Source: Hydrogenophaga sp. BPS33
Lineage (GTDB): Bacteria; Pseudomonadota; Gammaproteobacteria; Burkholderiales; Burkholderiaceae_C
NCBI RefSeq assembly: GCF_009859475.1
Contig: NZ_CP044549.1
Span: forward strand, 4,898,001-4,962,000
DNA: 64,000 nt
Direction: 5' to 3'
A program made the translations under genes and the position numbers. Below, one piece after another: positions 34,227 to 43,630 of this stretch. A model generated the notes under the pieces. The model worked only from the letters and a program-made list of their open reading frames with translations, was not told where the DNA came from and searched no databases. Numbering within the stretch: the stretch's first letter is position 1; the number at the start of each line of letters is the position of its first letter.

Positions 34227-35732
34227 CTACTTGGAGGTCAGCCCCAGACGCCGCGCCAGGCGGTGGAAGTTGCTGCGGTCCATGCCGGCCTCCTCGGCCG
34301 CGCGCACCAGAGAGCCTTCGTGGCGCGCGATCGCCGCCTCCACCCAGCGGCGCTGGAACGCCTCGGTGGCCGCGCGCAGACCACCGGGCGCGCTGATCAA
34401 ACCCTCCGCCACCGTGCGCGGCTCGGCCGATGCCCCCACGACCTGCAACGCCAGATGCCGTGGCTCGATCCCGATCCAGCGCCCGCCACGCCCCTGTTCC
34501 GACAAGGCCCGCAGCGCCGCGCGGCTCAGCAGGTGCTCCAGTTCGCGCACGTTGCCCGGCCAACCGTGCGCGAGCAGCGCGGCGTTGGCTTCGGGCGTCA
34601 GGCGCAGGTTGCGCGCCCCCAGCCGGTGCTGGTTTTCTTCCAGGAAACTGCCCGCCAGCGTGAGCACATCGCGGCCCCGTTCGCGCAGCGGCGGCACCTG
34701 CAGCGGATAGACCGAGAGGCGGTGGTACAGGTCGGCGCGGAAACGCCCGGACGCCACTTCGCCGCGCAGGTCGCGGTTGGTGGCCGCGAGCACCCGCACG
34801 TCCACGCGCAACTGCCTGTCGCTGCCGGGACGCTGTAGCTCACCGCTTTGCAACACGCGCAACAGCTTGGCCTGCACCGGGAGCGAGAGCTCACCCACCT
34901 CGTCCAGGAACAGCGTGCCGCCATCGGCCAGTTCGAACTTGCCCACGCGGTCCTGCACCGCACTGGTGAACGCGCCCTTCTTGTGCCCGAACAGTTCGCT
35001 GTCTGCCAGGCCCTCGGGCAGCGCGGCGCAGTTGATCTGCACCAACGCTTGTTCGGCGCGAGCGGAACGCAGGTGAAGGCGCTGCGCCACCAGTTCCTTG
35101 CCCACACCGGTCTCGCCCAGGATCAGCACCGTGAGGTCGGAAGCGGCCACGGTATCAATCTCGCGCTTGAGCTGCTGCATCGCGGCGCTCTTGCCCAGCA
35201 ACTCGCGCGGTGCCGCCACGCCAGCGCGGCGCTCGCGCGCCAGCGCCTGCTCGCGCTCGGCACGGGCATGGGCCGCGTGCAAGGCCTCGCTGGCTTCGAT
35301 GCCGGCTTCCAGCAGCGCCACCACCGCCTGCATCCGAGCCGGGGGCACCGCGTCAAACGTGTGCGGGTTCAGCGCATCCAGCGTCACCAGGCCCCAAAGC
35401 TGTCCGGCGTGGCGCAGCGGTGCGCCCATGCAGTCGTGCACCGCCAGCAGTTCGCGCTGCCCGGCCACCAGGCCGTCGTAGGGATCGGGCAAGCCGCAGT
35501 CCGCGGCGAAGCGCAGGCTCTGCGAACTGCCCAGCAACTGCGCCAGGCGCGGATGGGCGCCAACCGGGAAGCGGCGGCCCATGGCTTCCTCGATGAGGCC
35601 ATCCACCGCGACGGGCACCAGGGCACCGTCACGCAGCCGCAACAGCACGGCGGCATCGCACGCCACCATGCCGCGCACGGCAGCGAGCAAGGATTTGAAG
35701 TGCCGGTCGTCGGTGGCGGCCGTCGTAGTCAT
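34227..35732 (-). CDS. norR: NorR-type nitric-oxide-responsive sigma54 activator
   Basis: A 501-residue enhancer-binding protein: N-terminal GAF domain (about 1-170, NO sensing through a non-heme iron), AAA+ domain with Walker A GETGVGKE and [18 protein letters not shown] loop, and C-terminal Fis-like HTH ([14 protein letters not shown]). The sigma54-contacting loop reads GAFTSA (near residues 253-258) where almost all activators have GAFTGA. It is divergent from hmp, whose upstream region has a sigma54 promoter. NorR would activate hmp when NO binds. Confidence 0.9.
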   Translation of the reverse strand: MTTTAATDDRHFKSLLAAVRGMVACDAAVLLRLRDGALVPVAVDGLIEEAMGRRFPVGAHPRLAQLLGSSQSLRFAADCGLPDPYDGLVAGQRELLAVHDCMGAPLRHAGQLWGLVTLDALNPHTFDAVPPARMQAVVALLEAGIEASEALHAAHARAEREQALARERRAGVAAPRELLGKSAAMQQLKREIDTVAASDLTVLILGETGVGKELVAQRLHLRSARAEQALVQINCAALPEGLADSELFGHKKGAFTSAVQDRVGKFELADGGTLFLDEVGELSLPVQAKLLRVLQSGELQRPGSDRQLRVDVRVLAATNRDLRGEVASGRFRADLYHRLSVYPLQVPPLRERGRDVLTLAGSFLEENQHRLGARNLRLTPEANAALLAHGWPGNVRELEHLLSRAALRALSEQGRGGRWIGIEPRHLALQVVGASAEPRTVAEGLISAPGGLRAATEAFQRRWVEAAIARHEGSLVRAAEEAGMDRSNFHRLARRLGLTSK

Positions 35733-35736
35733 ACAG

Positions 35737-35788
35737 ACAACATGTGGTCAAAAATACACGCATGAAACGTTGTCATCTTAACCACAAC
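35737..35788. promoter_or_regulatory. Candidate NorR enhancer sites
   Basis: Two short inverted repeats in the norR-hmp intergenic region, upstream of the sigma54 promoter: a near-palindrome GACAACATGTGGTC at 35737-35750 and GTTGT-N10-ACAAC at 35769-35788. Position, 40-100 bases upstream of the -24 element, suits enhancer binding. Assignment to NorR is by context. Confidence 0.4.
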
Positions 35789-35823
35789 TAAAAAATCATC
35801 TTTGTGAATCAAGCACTTGCGAG

Positions 35824-35839
35824 TGGCACCGTCTTGGCA
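35824..35839 (+). promoter_or_regulatory. Sigma54 promoter of hmp
   Basis: TGGCACCGTCTTGGCA matches the -24/-12 consensus with GG at -24 and GC at -12 in the strict 10-bp spacing; only one T of the -12 element is replaced by G. Transcription would start near 35851, 35 bases before the hmp ATG. Confidence 0.8.
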
Positions 35840-35885
35840 CGCTTATTGATTGAAGAGAGGCATCTTCACTCCCCAGGGATTTTTC

Positions 35886-37079
35886 ATGCCTTCGTTCTCA
35901 CCCCAGACCATCGCCCTCGTCAAAGCCACCGTGCCCCTGCTCAAGGAACAGGGCGAGGCGATCACCCAGCATTTCTACCAACGGATGTTTCGCGACCACC
36001 CCGAGGTCAAGGCCTTCTTCAACGAAGCCCATCAGGCCCGGGGCAGCCAGGCGCGCGCACTGGCGGGCGCGGTGCTGGCGTATGCCACGCACATCGACAA
36101 CCTGGAGGCCATCGCGCCCGCATTGCCGCGCATCGTGCAGAAGCACGCGGCTCTGGGCGTGCTGCCCGAGCACTACCCCATCGTGGGTGCCTGCCTGCTG
36201 AAAGCCATTCGCGAGGTGTTGGGCGAGGTCGCAAGCGATGAGATCCTGGCCGCCTGGGGCGAGGCCTACGGCGCGCTCGCACAACTGCTGATCGACGCCG
36301 AGGAGCAGGTGTACGCCGCCAACGCGGCGCGCGAAGGCGGCTGGCGTGGCGCGCGCACGCTGCGCCTGGCGCGCAAGGTGGTCGAAAGCGAACTCATCAC
36401 CTCGTTCTACCTGGAGCCCGTCGATGGCCAGCCGCTGCTGTCGTTTACGCCAGGGCAGTACCTCACGCTCGTGCTGGAGATCGAAGGCCAGACCGTGCGG
36501 CGCAACTACTCGCTGTCGGACGCGCCGGGCAAGCCGTGGTACCGCATCAGCGTCAAGCGTGAGGCGGGTGGTCACGCGTCCAACTGGTTGCACGACAACC
36601 TGCAGGTGGGCATGGAGGTACAGGCCCAGGCGCCGTGCGGTGACTTCCTGTTGGACACGCAAGCGCGCCGGCCGCTGGTGCTGGTGACGGGGGGCGTGGG
36701 CATCACGCCGGCCATGAGCATGCTGGAAGCGAGCGCCGCGAGCGGCCGCCCCATCCAGTTCATCCACGCGGCACGGCACAGTGGCGTTCATGCCTTCCGT
36801 GAGCGTGTCGAGCGCCTCGCGGCGGCGCACAGCAACGTGCAGCCGTTCTATGTGTACGACGAACCGCGCGACACCGACCAGCCGCATGCGCAGGGTTTCG
36901 TGACCGAAGAGCTGCTGGCCGAACAGCTGCCCGCCGACCGCGATGTGGACCTGTACTTCCTGGGCCCCAAGCCCTTCATGCAATCGGTCTATGCCAGCGG
37001 GCGCAAGCTGGGGATTCCCGACGCGCAGTTGCGCTACGAGTTCTTCGGGCCGCTGGAGTCGCTGAGCGCGGCGGCTTGA
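35886..37079 (+). CDS. hmp: Flavohemoprotein, nitric oxide dioxygenase
   Basis: A 397-residue Hmp converting NO and O2 to nitrate with NAD(P)H, in the cytosol. The globin domain (1-140) has the proximal histidine in PRIVQKHAALGV; the FAD-binding part has RRNYSLSD and the NAD part GGVGITP. The length matches the family. The ATG at 35886 is chosen by globin N terminus (MPSFSPQTIALVKAT) with AGGGA upstream. The 3' end overlaps the convergent pgaD gene by 46 bases. Confidence 0.96.
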   Translation: MPSFSPQTIALVKATVPLLKEQGEAITQHFYQRMFRDHPEVKAFFNEAHQARGSQARALAGAVLAYATHIDNLEAIAPALPRIVQKHAALGVLPEHYPIVGACLLKAIREVLGEVASDEILAAWGEAYGALAQLLIDAEEQVYAANAAREGGWRGARTLRLARKVVESELITSFYLEPVDGQPLLSFTPGQYLTLVLEIEGQTVRRNYSLSDAPGKPWYRISVKREAGGHASNWLHDNLQVGMEVQAQAPCGDFLLDTQARRPLVLVTGGVGITPAMSMLEASAASGRPIQFIHAARHSGVHAFRERVERLAAAHSNVQPFYVYDEPRDTDQPHAQGFVTEELLAEQLPADRDVDLYFLGPKPFMQSVYASGRKLGIPDAQLRYEFFGPLESLSAAA

Positions 37080-37501
37080 TCCGGATGGATGTCGATGCCC
37101 CGGATGTGCCCGTCCTTGCAATGGTGGATCGTCATCGATCGGGCTCCCGCGGCGCTCAGCCGCCGCTTCAGCGACAGGCCGAAACGGTCCGCCAGCTGTG
37201 CATCGTTCAGCGGCAGTGACGCTTGGCGGCGGTCCACGCCCCGGAAACGGTAGGCGTTGTAACGGGCCCAGGTCAGCAGGATGGCGGCGTTGATCAACGC
37301 CACGACGACGTAGATGCTGAGCGTGCCCATGGTCGGCAGCAGGCGCGTGAGGGCCGTCATGTCGGGCCCACCCTCGCGCTGGCCGCTCAGGACGTTGAGC
37401 AGGCTCGCGCCAAAGAGATAGCTGAAGGCGATCCACGCGATCGCGGTGAGCACGGCATCGATGAAGGAAGCGAGACGGGAACGGCTGGTCTTGATGATCA
37501 T
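37034..37501 (-). CDS. pgaD: PgaD, poly-GlcNAc synthase accessory subunit
   Basis: A 155-residue inner-membrane protein with two transmembrane helices ([20 protein letters not shown] and a segment around [21 protein letters not shown]) and a short cytosolic tail. PgaD assists the PgaC glycosyltransferase and is stabilised by c-di-GMP in the E. coli system. Start 37501 overlaps the pgaC stop (ATGA). Last gene of the pga operon; its final 46 bases overlap the hmp coding end on the other strand. Confidence 0.85.
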   Translation of the reverse strand: MIIKTSRSRLASFIDAVLTAIAWIAFSYLFGASLLNVLSGQREGGPDMTALTRLLPTMGTLSIYVVVALINAAILLTWARYNAYRFRGVDRRQASLPLNDAQLADRFGLSLKRRLSAAGARSMTIHHCKDGHIRGIDIHPDQAAALSDSSGPKNS

Positions 37502-38838
37502 GACGAAGAACTCCGGGACTTGATGCCACGATCGGGGCTGGTCCAGCGCGCGCGCTTGCGGCGGACCTTGATCATGACTTTGGGGTAGCTCACGAGCGTG
37601 GTGGCCAGGCTGAGCATCCAGTAGATGACGGGGTACCAGATGACCCAGTACAACGCGCGCCACAGGCCCGGCTCGTAGCGCCGCTCGATCAGGATGCTCA
37701 CGCCGAACTGCATCAGGCACATGAAGGCCAGCACCAGGCCGGTGAAGTCGGGCGGCGCCAGGTTGTCCACCCGGATGTGCGGCGGCAGGTCCACCACATG
37801 GCCCAGGGCCCACAGCAGGATGGACACGGCGAACGCGAACGCCCAGATGGTGGAGAGACAGAACTCCGCCACCATCGGCCACAGGCGGCGGTGGCGCCAG
37901 CTCCAGATGCTGAAGATGTTCTTCAGGAACACCTCCGCCCCACCCTGCGCCCAGCGCAGGCGTTGCTTCCAGAGTCCGCGCAGGGTCTCGGGCATGAGGA
38001 TCCAGCACAGAGCGCGCGGCTCGTAGAAGACCGACCAGTGGTCGCGCTGCAGTTTCCAGCTGATGTCGATGTCCTCGGTGATCATGTCCAGGCTCCAGTA
38101 GCCCACGCGGTCCAGCGCGCTGCGCCGGAACGCCGAGATCACGCCGGAGACGGTGAACACCTGTCCGTAGACGCGCTGCGTGCGCTTGATCAGACCCACG
38201 ATCGAGGAGAACTCGCCGACCTGGATGTGCCCCACCTGCGTGGAGCGCGTGCGCACCCGGGGGTTGCCGGTCACCGCGCCCACGCGCGGATGCTCGACCA
38301 GGGGCGCCACCATGTAAGCGGCGGCGTCGCGGTCCAGCAGGGCGTCACCATCGATGCACACCAGGTATTCGCTGCGCGCGGCCATCGCGCCCATGCGCAA
38401 CACCATGGCCTTGCCCTGGTTGTGCGCGAGGTGGATCACGCGCAGCTTCTCGTGCTGCTGCACCAGGCGATCGAGCATGGCGCCCGTGCCATCGGTCGAG
38501 CCGTCGTTGATCGCGATCACTTCGATGTTGCCGTAGCGCTGGTTCAGGGCGGCCAGGATGGTGGACTCGCCATGCGCCACTTCGTTGAAGCACGGGATCA
38601 GAATGCTGATCAGGGGCTGGCCCTTCAGTTCGGGAGGCGGCACGTCTTCGCCCACGGGCCAGCGGCGCTCGCGCACCAGCCAGAAATACACGCCGCCCGT
38701 GATCCACAGTGCCGACATGAACAGCGGCCAGAAGAACACGAAGGCCAGGATGAATTCGCCCGAGACGACCACGGCCGCGGCGAAGGGTGCGCCCAACACC
38801 AGGCACAGCAGGAGGAAGGCAAGCAGTCGGTCAATCAT
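37498..38838 (-). CDS. pgaC: PgaC, poly-beta-1,6-N-acetylglucosamine synthase
   Basis: A 446-residue processive family 2 glycosyltransferase in the inner membrane that polymerises UDP-GlcNAc. Two N-terminal membrane helices, then the catalytic domain with DGSTDGT, DGDALL, TEDID and QRLRW (Q-x-x-R-W), then three or more C-terminal helices. The ATG at 38838 overlaps the pgaB stop by eight bases. Length and motifs match PgaC/IcaA. Confidence 0.95.
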   Translation of the reverse strand: MIDRLLAFLLLCLVLGAPFAAAVVVSGEFILAFVFFWPLFMSALWITGGVYFWLVRERRWPVGEDVPPPELKGQPLISILIPCFNEVAHGESTILAALNQRYGNIEVIAINDGSTDGTGAMLDRLVQQHEKLRVIHLAHNQGKAMVLRMGAMAARSEYLVCIDGDALLDRDAAAYMVAPLVEHPRVGAVTGNPRVRTRSTQVGHIQVGEFSSIVGLIKRTQRVYGQVFTVSGVISAFRRSALDRVGYWSLDMITEDIDISWKLQRDHWSVFYEPRALCWILMPETLRGLWKQRLRWAQGGAEVFLKNIFSIWSWRHRRLWPMVAEFCLSTIWAFAFAVSILLWALGHVVDLPPHIRVDNLAPPDFTGLVLAFMCLMQFGVSILIERRYEPGLWRALYWVIWYPVIYWMLSLATTLVSYPKVMIKVRRKRARWTSPDRGIKSRSSSS

Positions 38839-40864
38839 GGTGCGGGTACCAGGCACTGGAGAGCGCGGGGCGGATCACGTCCAGCCGGGGCTCATTGCGG
38901 ATGAAGTCGTCCGGGTAATGGCCGAAGTTGCGCGCGCCGCGCAATTGCAGGCGCTGCATCCAGCCGGCCAAGGTCTCGCCGGGCACGGCCGGCGCGCCGG
39001 GCTGACGCCAGTCTTTGGCCTGCAGCTCGAACACGGTGCGCTCCAGTGCGCCCGGACGGCGGGCCACGGCGTCGACAAGGGCATCGAGCCAGGCGTTGGC
39101 CCGTGCGGGTTCCACGCCTTCCATCCAGGGCATGGCCATGGGCGCGGTCCAGTCGTAGGCGGTGAGGAAATCGTCCAGGTTCTGCGCGAACCAGGCCTCG
39201 CTCTCGGGTTGCAGGATGGGCAGCGCGAAGAGGTTGCGCGCCGTCGCCACCTGCGGGCCGCGCACCGCGCGCACGCGCTCGGTGAGCTCATGCGTGAAGT
39301 CGATCAGCGCGCGGCTCTTGAAGCGGGTCCACCGCTGCAGGGTCTGCGGGTCCGCGCGCAACGCGGCGATGGAGCCCGGCAGGCCCGCCGCCTGGTAGGC
39401 CGCCAGCGCTTGCGGGCCGGCGTCCTCGAAGTCGCTCAGCACCGCATCGTCGTGGAACAGGATGCCCTGGAACGCGCTGTGCCGCGCGAGGTCTTCGTAC
39501 AGATCACCGATGCGCTGGCGCACGCGGGGATCGAAAGGCGACAGGCGCCGGTAGGCTTTGGAGTCGACGTGGCTCTCGCCGCCAGCCTCGGCCGCGCGCG
39601 TGACGCGCGGCAGCTCTGCCGCCAGCTCGAAGCTGAGCACCGGCATCCAGGCATAGATCTCCACATCCGTTCGCGTGCGCAGCTGCCATGCCGCGCGGTT
39701 GAACAGATCGGCGCGCATGGGCAGCCAGCGGTTGGGGAAGTACACCTCACGGACCAGACCATCGCCATCGGGGTCCGCGAAGGCCTGCAGGAACACGGTG
39801 GTGATGCCAAGGTCCGCGATGCGCTGCACCAGCTGGCCCAGGTTGCGGTCCATCTGCGCCGGGTCCGCGTCGTACACATGGTCCAGGTCCACGTGGGCCA
39901 CCCGCATGGTCTTGCGCGCCTCGGTGCCGACGACCGAAGCGGCAAAGTTGCGCGTCTGCGGGTCGGCAGAGAGCAGGAGACGCGGCGCGGACATCAGCCG
40001 GTCGACCGTGGCGAGGCCGTCTTCCAGCGTCAACGCCAGCGCGTACCCGTGCTCCTGCACGATCTTCAAGGCCGGTCCGCTGGCCGCGCCGTAAGGCCAC
40101 ACCCACACGCGCGGCGACTTGCCCGAAGCCTGGCTCACCTTGTCGGTGATGGCCTTGACGTCGGCGCGCAGCCGCGCCTCGAACACAGGGCCGGATTCGT
40201 ACGCGCCCGATGCGGCGTCGTACCGGTGCGTCGCAGCCGCGGGTTGCTCGTTGCCCTGCGGGTTGGCGCGCAGGCCGTAGTGCAGGTTGTCCGTGTGCGC
40301 ACCCACCTCCACCAGCGGCGAGCGGGCCATCTCGCGCACCTCGTCCCAGTGCAGGAAGCGGTCGCGCGCGGTCATCTTTCCGCCGAAGTCGACCTGCTGG
40401 TCCGCCGGCGTGTCCAGCCAGACGCCCACCGGCGCGAACACGAAAGGCCAGTGGTAGGCCTTGAGGATCGGAAACACGCGCGTGTAGAAGCTGCGGTAGC
40501 CGTCATCGAAACTCAGCAGCACCGCGCGCTTGGGCAAAGGCGCGCCACCGCTGCGGGCGGCGAGCACCTGATCGACGGAGACCGCCTGGTAGCCGTTCAA
40601 GCGCAGCCAGTTGAGTTGCTCCACCAGGTGGTCGGTGCGCACGCTGAGGTAGGACTGGTCGGGGTCGCGGTCCTCGACATCGTGGTAGGCCAGGGTCAAC
40701 AGGCCGTCGGCCCAGGGCTTCTCGACCGTGGCCACCGTGCGCGCCGAAGGCGGCGCGAACACCGGAATGTCTTTCGCGCAGCCACCGATCACGGCGCAGG
40801 CCATGACCAGCCAGACACAGGCCAGGCGGCCTCGCGAACGCAATGCATGGAAGAAGGTTTTCAT
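38831..40864 (-). CDS. pgaB: PgaB, poly-GlcNAc N-deacetylase/hydrolase lipoprotein
   Basis: A 677-residue periplasmic, outer-membrane-anchored enzyme that partly deacetylates poly-GlcNAc before export. The signal peptide ends in a lipobox IGGC (about residue 29). The deacetylase domain (about 50-300) has [18 protein letters not shown] and [10 protein letters not shown]; the C-terminal domain (about 310-670) is the glycoside-hydrolase-like PgaB domain with [12 protein letters not shown] and [11 protein letters not shown]. It lies six bases after the pgaA stop. Confidence 0.95.
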   Translation of the reverse strand: MKTFFHALRSRGRLACVWLVMACAVIGGCAKDIPVFAPPSARTVATVEKPWADGLLTLAYHDVEDRDPDQSYLSVRTDHLVEQLNWLRLNGYQAVSVDQVLAARSGGAPLPKRAVLLSFDDGYRSFYTRVFPILKAYHWPFVFAPVGVWLDTPADQQVDFGGKMTARDRFLHWDEVREMARSPLVEVGAHTDNLHYGLRANPQGNEQPAAATHRYDAASGAYESGPVFEARLRADVKAITDKVSQASGKSPRVWVWPYGAASGPALKIVQEHGYALALTLEDGLATVDRLMSAPRLLLSADPQTRNFAASVVGTEARKTMRVAHVDLDHVYDADPAQMDRNLGQLVQRIADLGITTVFLQAFADPDGDGLVREVYFPNRWLPMRADLFNRAAWQLRTRTDVEIYAWMPVLSFELAAELPRVTRAAEAGGESHVDSKAYRRLSPFDPRVRQRIGDLYEDLARHSAFQGILFHDDAVLSDFEDAGPQALAAYQAAGLPGSIAALRADPQTLQRWTRFKSRALIDFTHELTERVRAVRGPQVATARNLFALPILQPESEAWFAQNLDDFLTAYDWTAPMAMPWMEGVEPARANAWLDALVDAVARRPGALERTVFELQAKDWRQPGAPAVPGETLAGWMQRLQLRGARNFGHYPDDFIRNEPRLDVIRPALSSAWYPHHD

Positions 40865-40870
40865 ACGGAC

Positions 40871-43333
40871 TCAGAAGCGGTAGGTCAGGTCGAAGGCGAT
40901 GCGCAGATCGCGCTCGCGCTGGCCGTCGTAAGGGCGCGAGAGGCCGCCGATGCTGGCTCCCACTTCGAACACGTCGTGGGTGCGCCAGCGATGGCCGTAT
41001 TCCCACTGGACCACGCCGCCACCGCCAAAGCCGCGCTGCGTGTAGCGTCCCGCGCCCACGGTCAGGTGGTGTTCCCAGACCGTCTCGTAGCGGCGGTACA
41101 GGATGTGGGTGAGCCGCAGCGCGGGCAGCAAGCTGGCGTCGGCACTGGGGTTGAAGTACGGCGCGCCGGCGCGGCTGTTGTGCGAAGCGCTCACGTCCAC
41201 GAGCGCATCGAGCCAGTAGCGCGGCTGGGTGTAGAGGCGCTCACGGCCTTGCAGCAACAGCTCCTGGCGCTGGTTGCCATCGGAAAAGCGCGATGGGCTG
41301 TACCCCAGGCGCCACTCGCGGCGTTCGTCGGCGCGCCAGCGCACGTAGGTGTCCACGCGGTTCGCATGGATGCCGCTCTGCAGCGCCTGCAGCGGCGTTT
41401 CGCGCGAGCGGTGGGCCAGGCCCACGCCGATCTGCCAGTGGTCGTTCAGGTCGTAGTCCACCGTGAGCCCGGCGCCCGACCGGGTGCCCGAGCCGTAGCG
41501 GTTGGCCGACACTTCGCCCTGCACCGTCAGGTCGCGGCCGCGCCACTGCACGCCGCCGCGCAGCCAGCGGTAACGCACCGCCCCGTCCTCGAAACGGCTG
41601 GACGCCTGCCCTACGCCTGCAAAGGCGCGCCAGTGGTCGGCCATGGGCCGCGAATACAGCACGGCTTCCAGGCCCCGATCCCGGCTGCCGGTCACCGGGT
41701 TGTTCGATTTCAGGCCCTGGTAGCCGTTGACCTGGAGCTCGGCCTTGAGGTGCACCTGCCATTCGCGGTCGAGCCGCAGCACGCCGAGGTCTTCGGGGAA
41801 GCGCTGCACCATGTCGTCGCGCAGCAGTTGCGCCTGGCGCCACTCCTGCAACTCCAGCGCGGTGAAGCCCTGGCCCGTCATCACCGAGCGGTCGCGCGGC
41901 TCCAGCGTTTCCGCCATCTTGAGCACACGCTCGGATGCGCGCGGCAGTTCGCGCGCCCGCAGAACCTGCGCTTGCGCGCTCAGCAGGCCGGTGTTGTTCG
42001 GTGCCTTGGCCACCATGCCATCGAAGGCGGCCTGGGCCGTGCGCGTGTCGTTGGCGTACAGGCGCTCCAGGGCGGCCAGGCGCTCTACCGTGAGCCGGCG
42101 GTCGCTCGGCGTGCGCGTCTGCACGCCCTCGGCGTAATACCAGATCGGTTGCCGCTCGAGCGCCTCGCCGCTCACACGCGATGCCTCGCCGAAGACCTCG
42201 GACTCCATCAGCGCGTAAGTCAGGCCGACCTCATCCTCGGCCCGCGCATCCTCATCGCCGCCCGCAGCGTTCGCCTGCAGCGACTGCGCGTAGAGCTCGC
42301 GCGCCCGCTCGGGCTCACGCAGGTAGAGATAGGCGGCGGCCACATCGCTGAGCGCATAGGTAGGCACCGGGCCTTCGGCCGCCAAGGCGGTGTATTCCTC
42401 GACCACCTCGCGCATGCGGACACGCGCGTGCAGCGCGGCCAGGCGGTCGGTGCGCGCACGCCGGATGTCCGCATCGGGGCGTGGGACCTGGGCGCGCCAC
42501 GCAGCCAGCAGCTGCTCGTAGCGTTCAAGCGCACGGTCGGCCACCGCGAAGCGCTCGGCCTCGCCCCGGCTGGGCAGATCGGCCATGCGCGCCATTTCCG
42601 CCGCCGCCTGGTTTTCCAGGCGGCGCATCAGCGCAGCGTCCACCGCCTGCGCATGTTGCCGGGCCACGCGCAGCGCGGGCTCGGCCATGCGCGCCTGCGA
42701 CAGCGCGTCAACGTAGGCCAGCACCACGTCCTTGCGCGAAGGAGCCCGTTGGAAAGCGCGGTCCGCCTCGGCCAGTGCCGCAAAGGGCTGGCCCCGGCGT
42801 TCGTGCACGTAGGCCAGGGCCAGGTAGGCGTCTGGCTCATCGGCGCGCTGCCGAATGCGCTCGCGCGCGCGCCGCTCGGCTTCGTCCAGCCGCGAGGCAT
42901 CGGCCAAGGTCGTCACGGCGCCACGCGAAAACGCGCCGTCGCCGGGAAACCGCCGCGCGCCGTCCTCGAACAAGGCCAGCGCCGCGTCCCAACGCCCCGC
43001 ATCGCGGTACGCGCGCGCCACCTCGATCAGCGCGTAGTCCCGCAGGAGCGGCGTCGGCGCCTGTTCTTCGTAGACGCGCAACAACGCCGCCTGCCGACCG
43101 GCCCAGCCCGCCACCGCCAGGTAATCGTTGAGCTCGCGTTCACCGCGCGCCGCCTGGGACACGGCTGCCAGAAACGGGCCGTGATCGCCGGCACGTGCGC
43201 GCTGCAGGAGTCCTTCGTAATCGGACGCCGGGTTGGCTTTCGCCATCGACGCCACGAGGATGAGCGCGCACAACGGCAGTTGCCTCAAGGGCCCTGCAAT
43301 GGCGCTCACGCCGCCTGAAATGAACTCGGACAC
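40871..43333 (-). CDS. pgaA: PgaA, poly-GlcNAc export porin
   Basis: An 820-residue outer-membrane protein: signal peptide (core LCALILVASMAKA), a TPR superhelix of about 500 residues in the periplasm and a C-terminal 16-strand barrel ending in DLTYRF. It exports the polysaccharide. I choose the GTG at 43333 because AAGGAG lies eight bases upstream and a normal signal peptide follows; the frame is open to an ATG at 43414 without ribosome site or signal peptide. Length is close to E. coli PgaA. First gene of pgaABCD. Confidence 0.93.
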   Translation of the reverse strand: MSEFISGGVSAIAGPLRQLPLCALILVASMAKANPASDYEGLLQRARAGDHGPFLAAVSQAARGERELNDYLAVAGWAGRQAALLRVYEEQAPTPLLRDYALIEVARAYRDAGRWDAALALFEDGARRFPGDGAFSRGAVTTLADASRLDEAERRARERIRQRADEPDAYLALAYVHERRGQPFAALAEADRAFQRAPSRKDVVLAYVDALSQARMAEPALRVARQHAQAVDAALMRRLENQAAAEMARMADLPSRGEAERFAVADRALERYEQLLAAWRAQVPRPDADIRRARTDRLAALHARVRMREVVEEYTALAAEGPVPTYALSDVAAAYLYLREPERARELYAQSLQANAAGGDEDARAEDEVGLTYALMESEVFGEASRVSGEALERQPIWYYAEGVQTRTPSDRRLTVERLAALERLYANDTRTAQAAFDGMVAKAPNNTGLLSAQAQVLRARELPRASERVLKMAETLEPRDRSVMTGQGFTALELQEWRQAQLLRDDMVQRFPEDLGVLRLDREWQVHLKAELQVNGYQGLKSNNPVTGSRDRGLEAVLYSRPMADHWRAFAGVGQASSRFEDGAVRYRWLRGGVQWRGRDLTVQGEVSANRYGSGTRSGAGLTVDYDLNDHWQIGVGLAHRSRETPLQALQSGIHANRVDTYVRWRADERREWRLGYSPSRFSDGNQRQELLLQGRERLYTQPRYWLDALVDVSASHNSRAGAPYFNPSADASLLPALRLTHILYRRYETVWEHHLTVGAGRYTQRGFGGGGVVQWEYGHRWRTHDVFEVGASIGGLSRPYDGQRERDLRIAFDLTYRF

Positions 43334-43497
43334 GCTTCCCACTCCTTCGTCTTGCAACTTGCGAATGCCAACGTACTGGCCTCGCATGCCCCCAACGACC
43401 ACCGCTAGGAGCATTTGGTTACAACCGAACTTTAAAAGGAGATTCGGGCGTCGAACGAAAAGTGGCTTCGAATTACGCCAAAAAAGTCATGGGCAGT

Positions 43498-43534
43498 ATG
43501 GCATTGAGATATGCCATTTCTTCACATAATTCAA
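43498..43534 (-). promoter_or_regulatory. Candidate pga promoter with operator over the -10 box
   Basis: On the minus strand TTGAAT (43534-43529) and TATCTC (43511-43506) are spaced by 17 bases. The -10 hexamer is enclosed by a perfect inverted repeat, ATGGCAT and ATGCCAT with six bases between (43498-43517). The predicted leader to the pgaA GTG is about 165 bases. The region 43415-43630 is conspicuously AT-rich for this genome. Confidence 0.4.
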
Positions 43535-43593
43535 AACATCGTTGTTTTTAATGAATTTTTAACACGCACATACAATAACCATTTGCTATCAAT

Positions 43594-43610
43594 GCTCTTA
43601 AATTAAGAGC
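43594..43610. promoter_or_regulatory. AT-rich palindrome upstream of pga
   Basis: GCTCTTAA-A-TTAAGAGC, perfect 8-bp arms around one base, between the pga promoter region and the stop of the MFS gene (43631). Candidate protein-binding site; also able to form a weak hairpin at the MFS 3' end. Confidence 0.4.
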
Positions 43611-43630
43611 TATTACATTAATTTTTGTAT

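Noticed and set aside
38558..43318. A 1586-codon open frame on the plus strand across pgaC, pgaB and pgaA.
   Set aside because: It is the antisense shadow of three well-recognised genes in a GC-rich genome; its translation is rich in His, Arg, Gly and Ala without any domain, and no ribosome site is seen.
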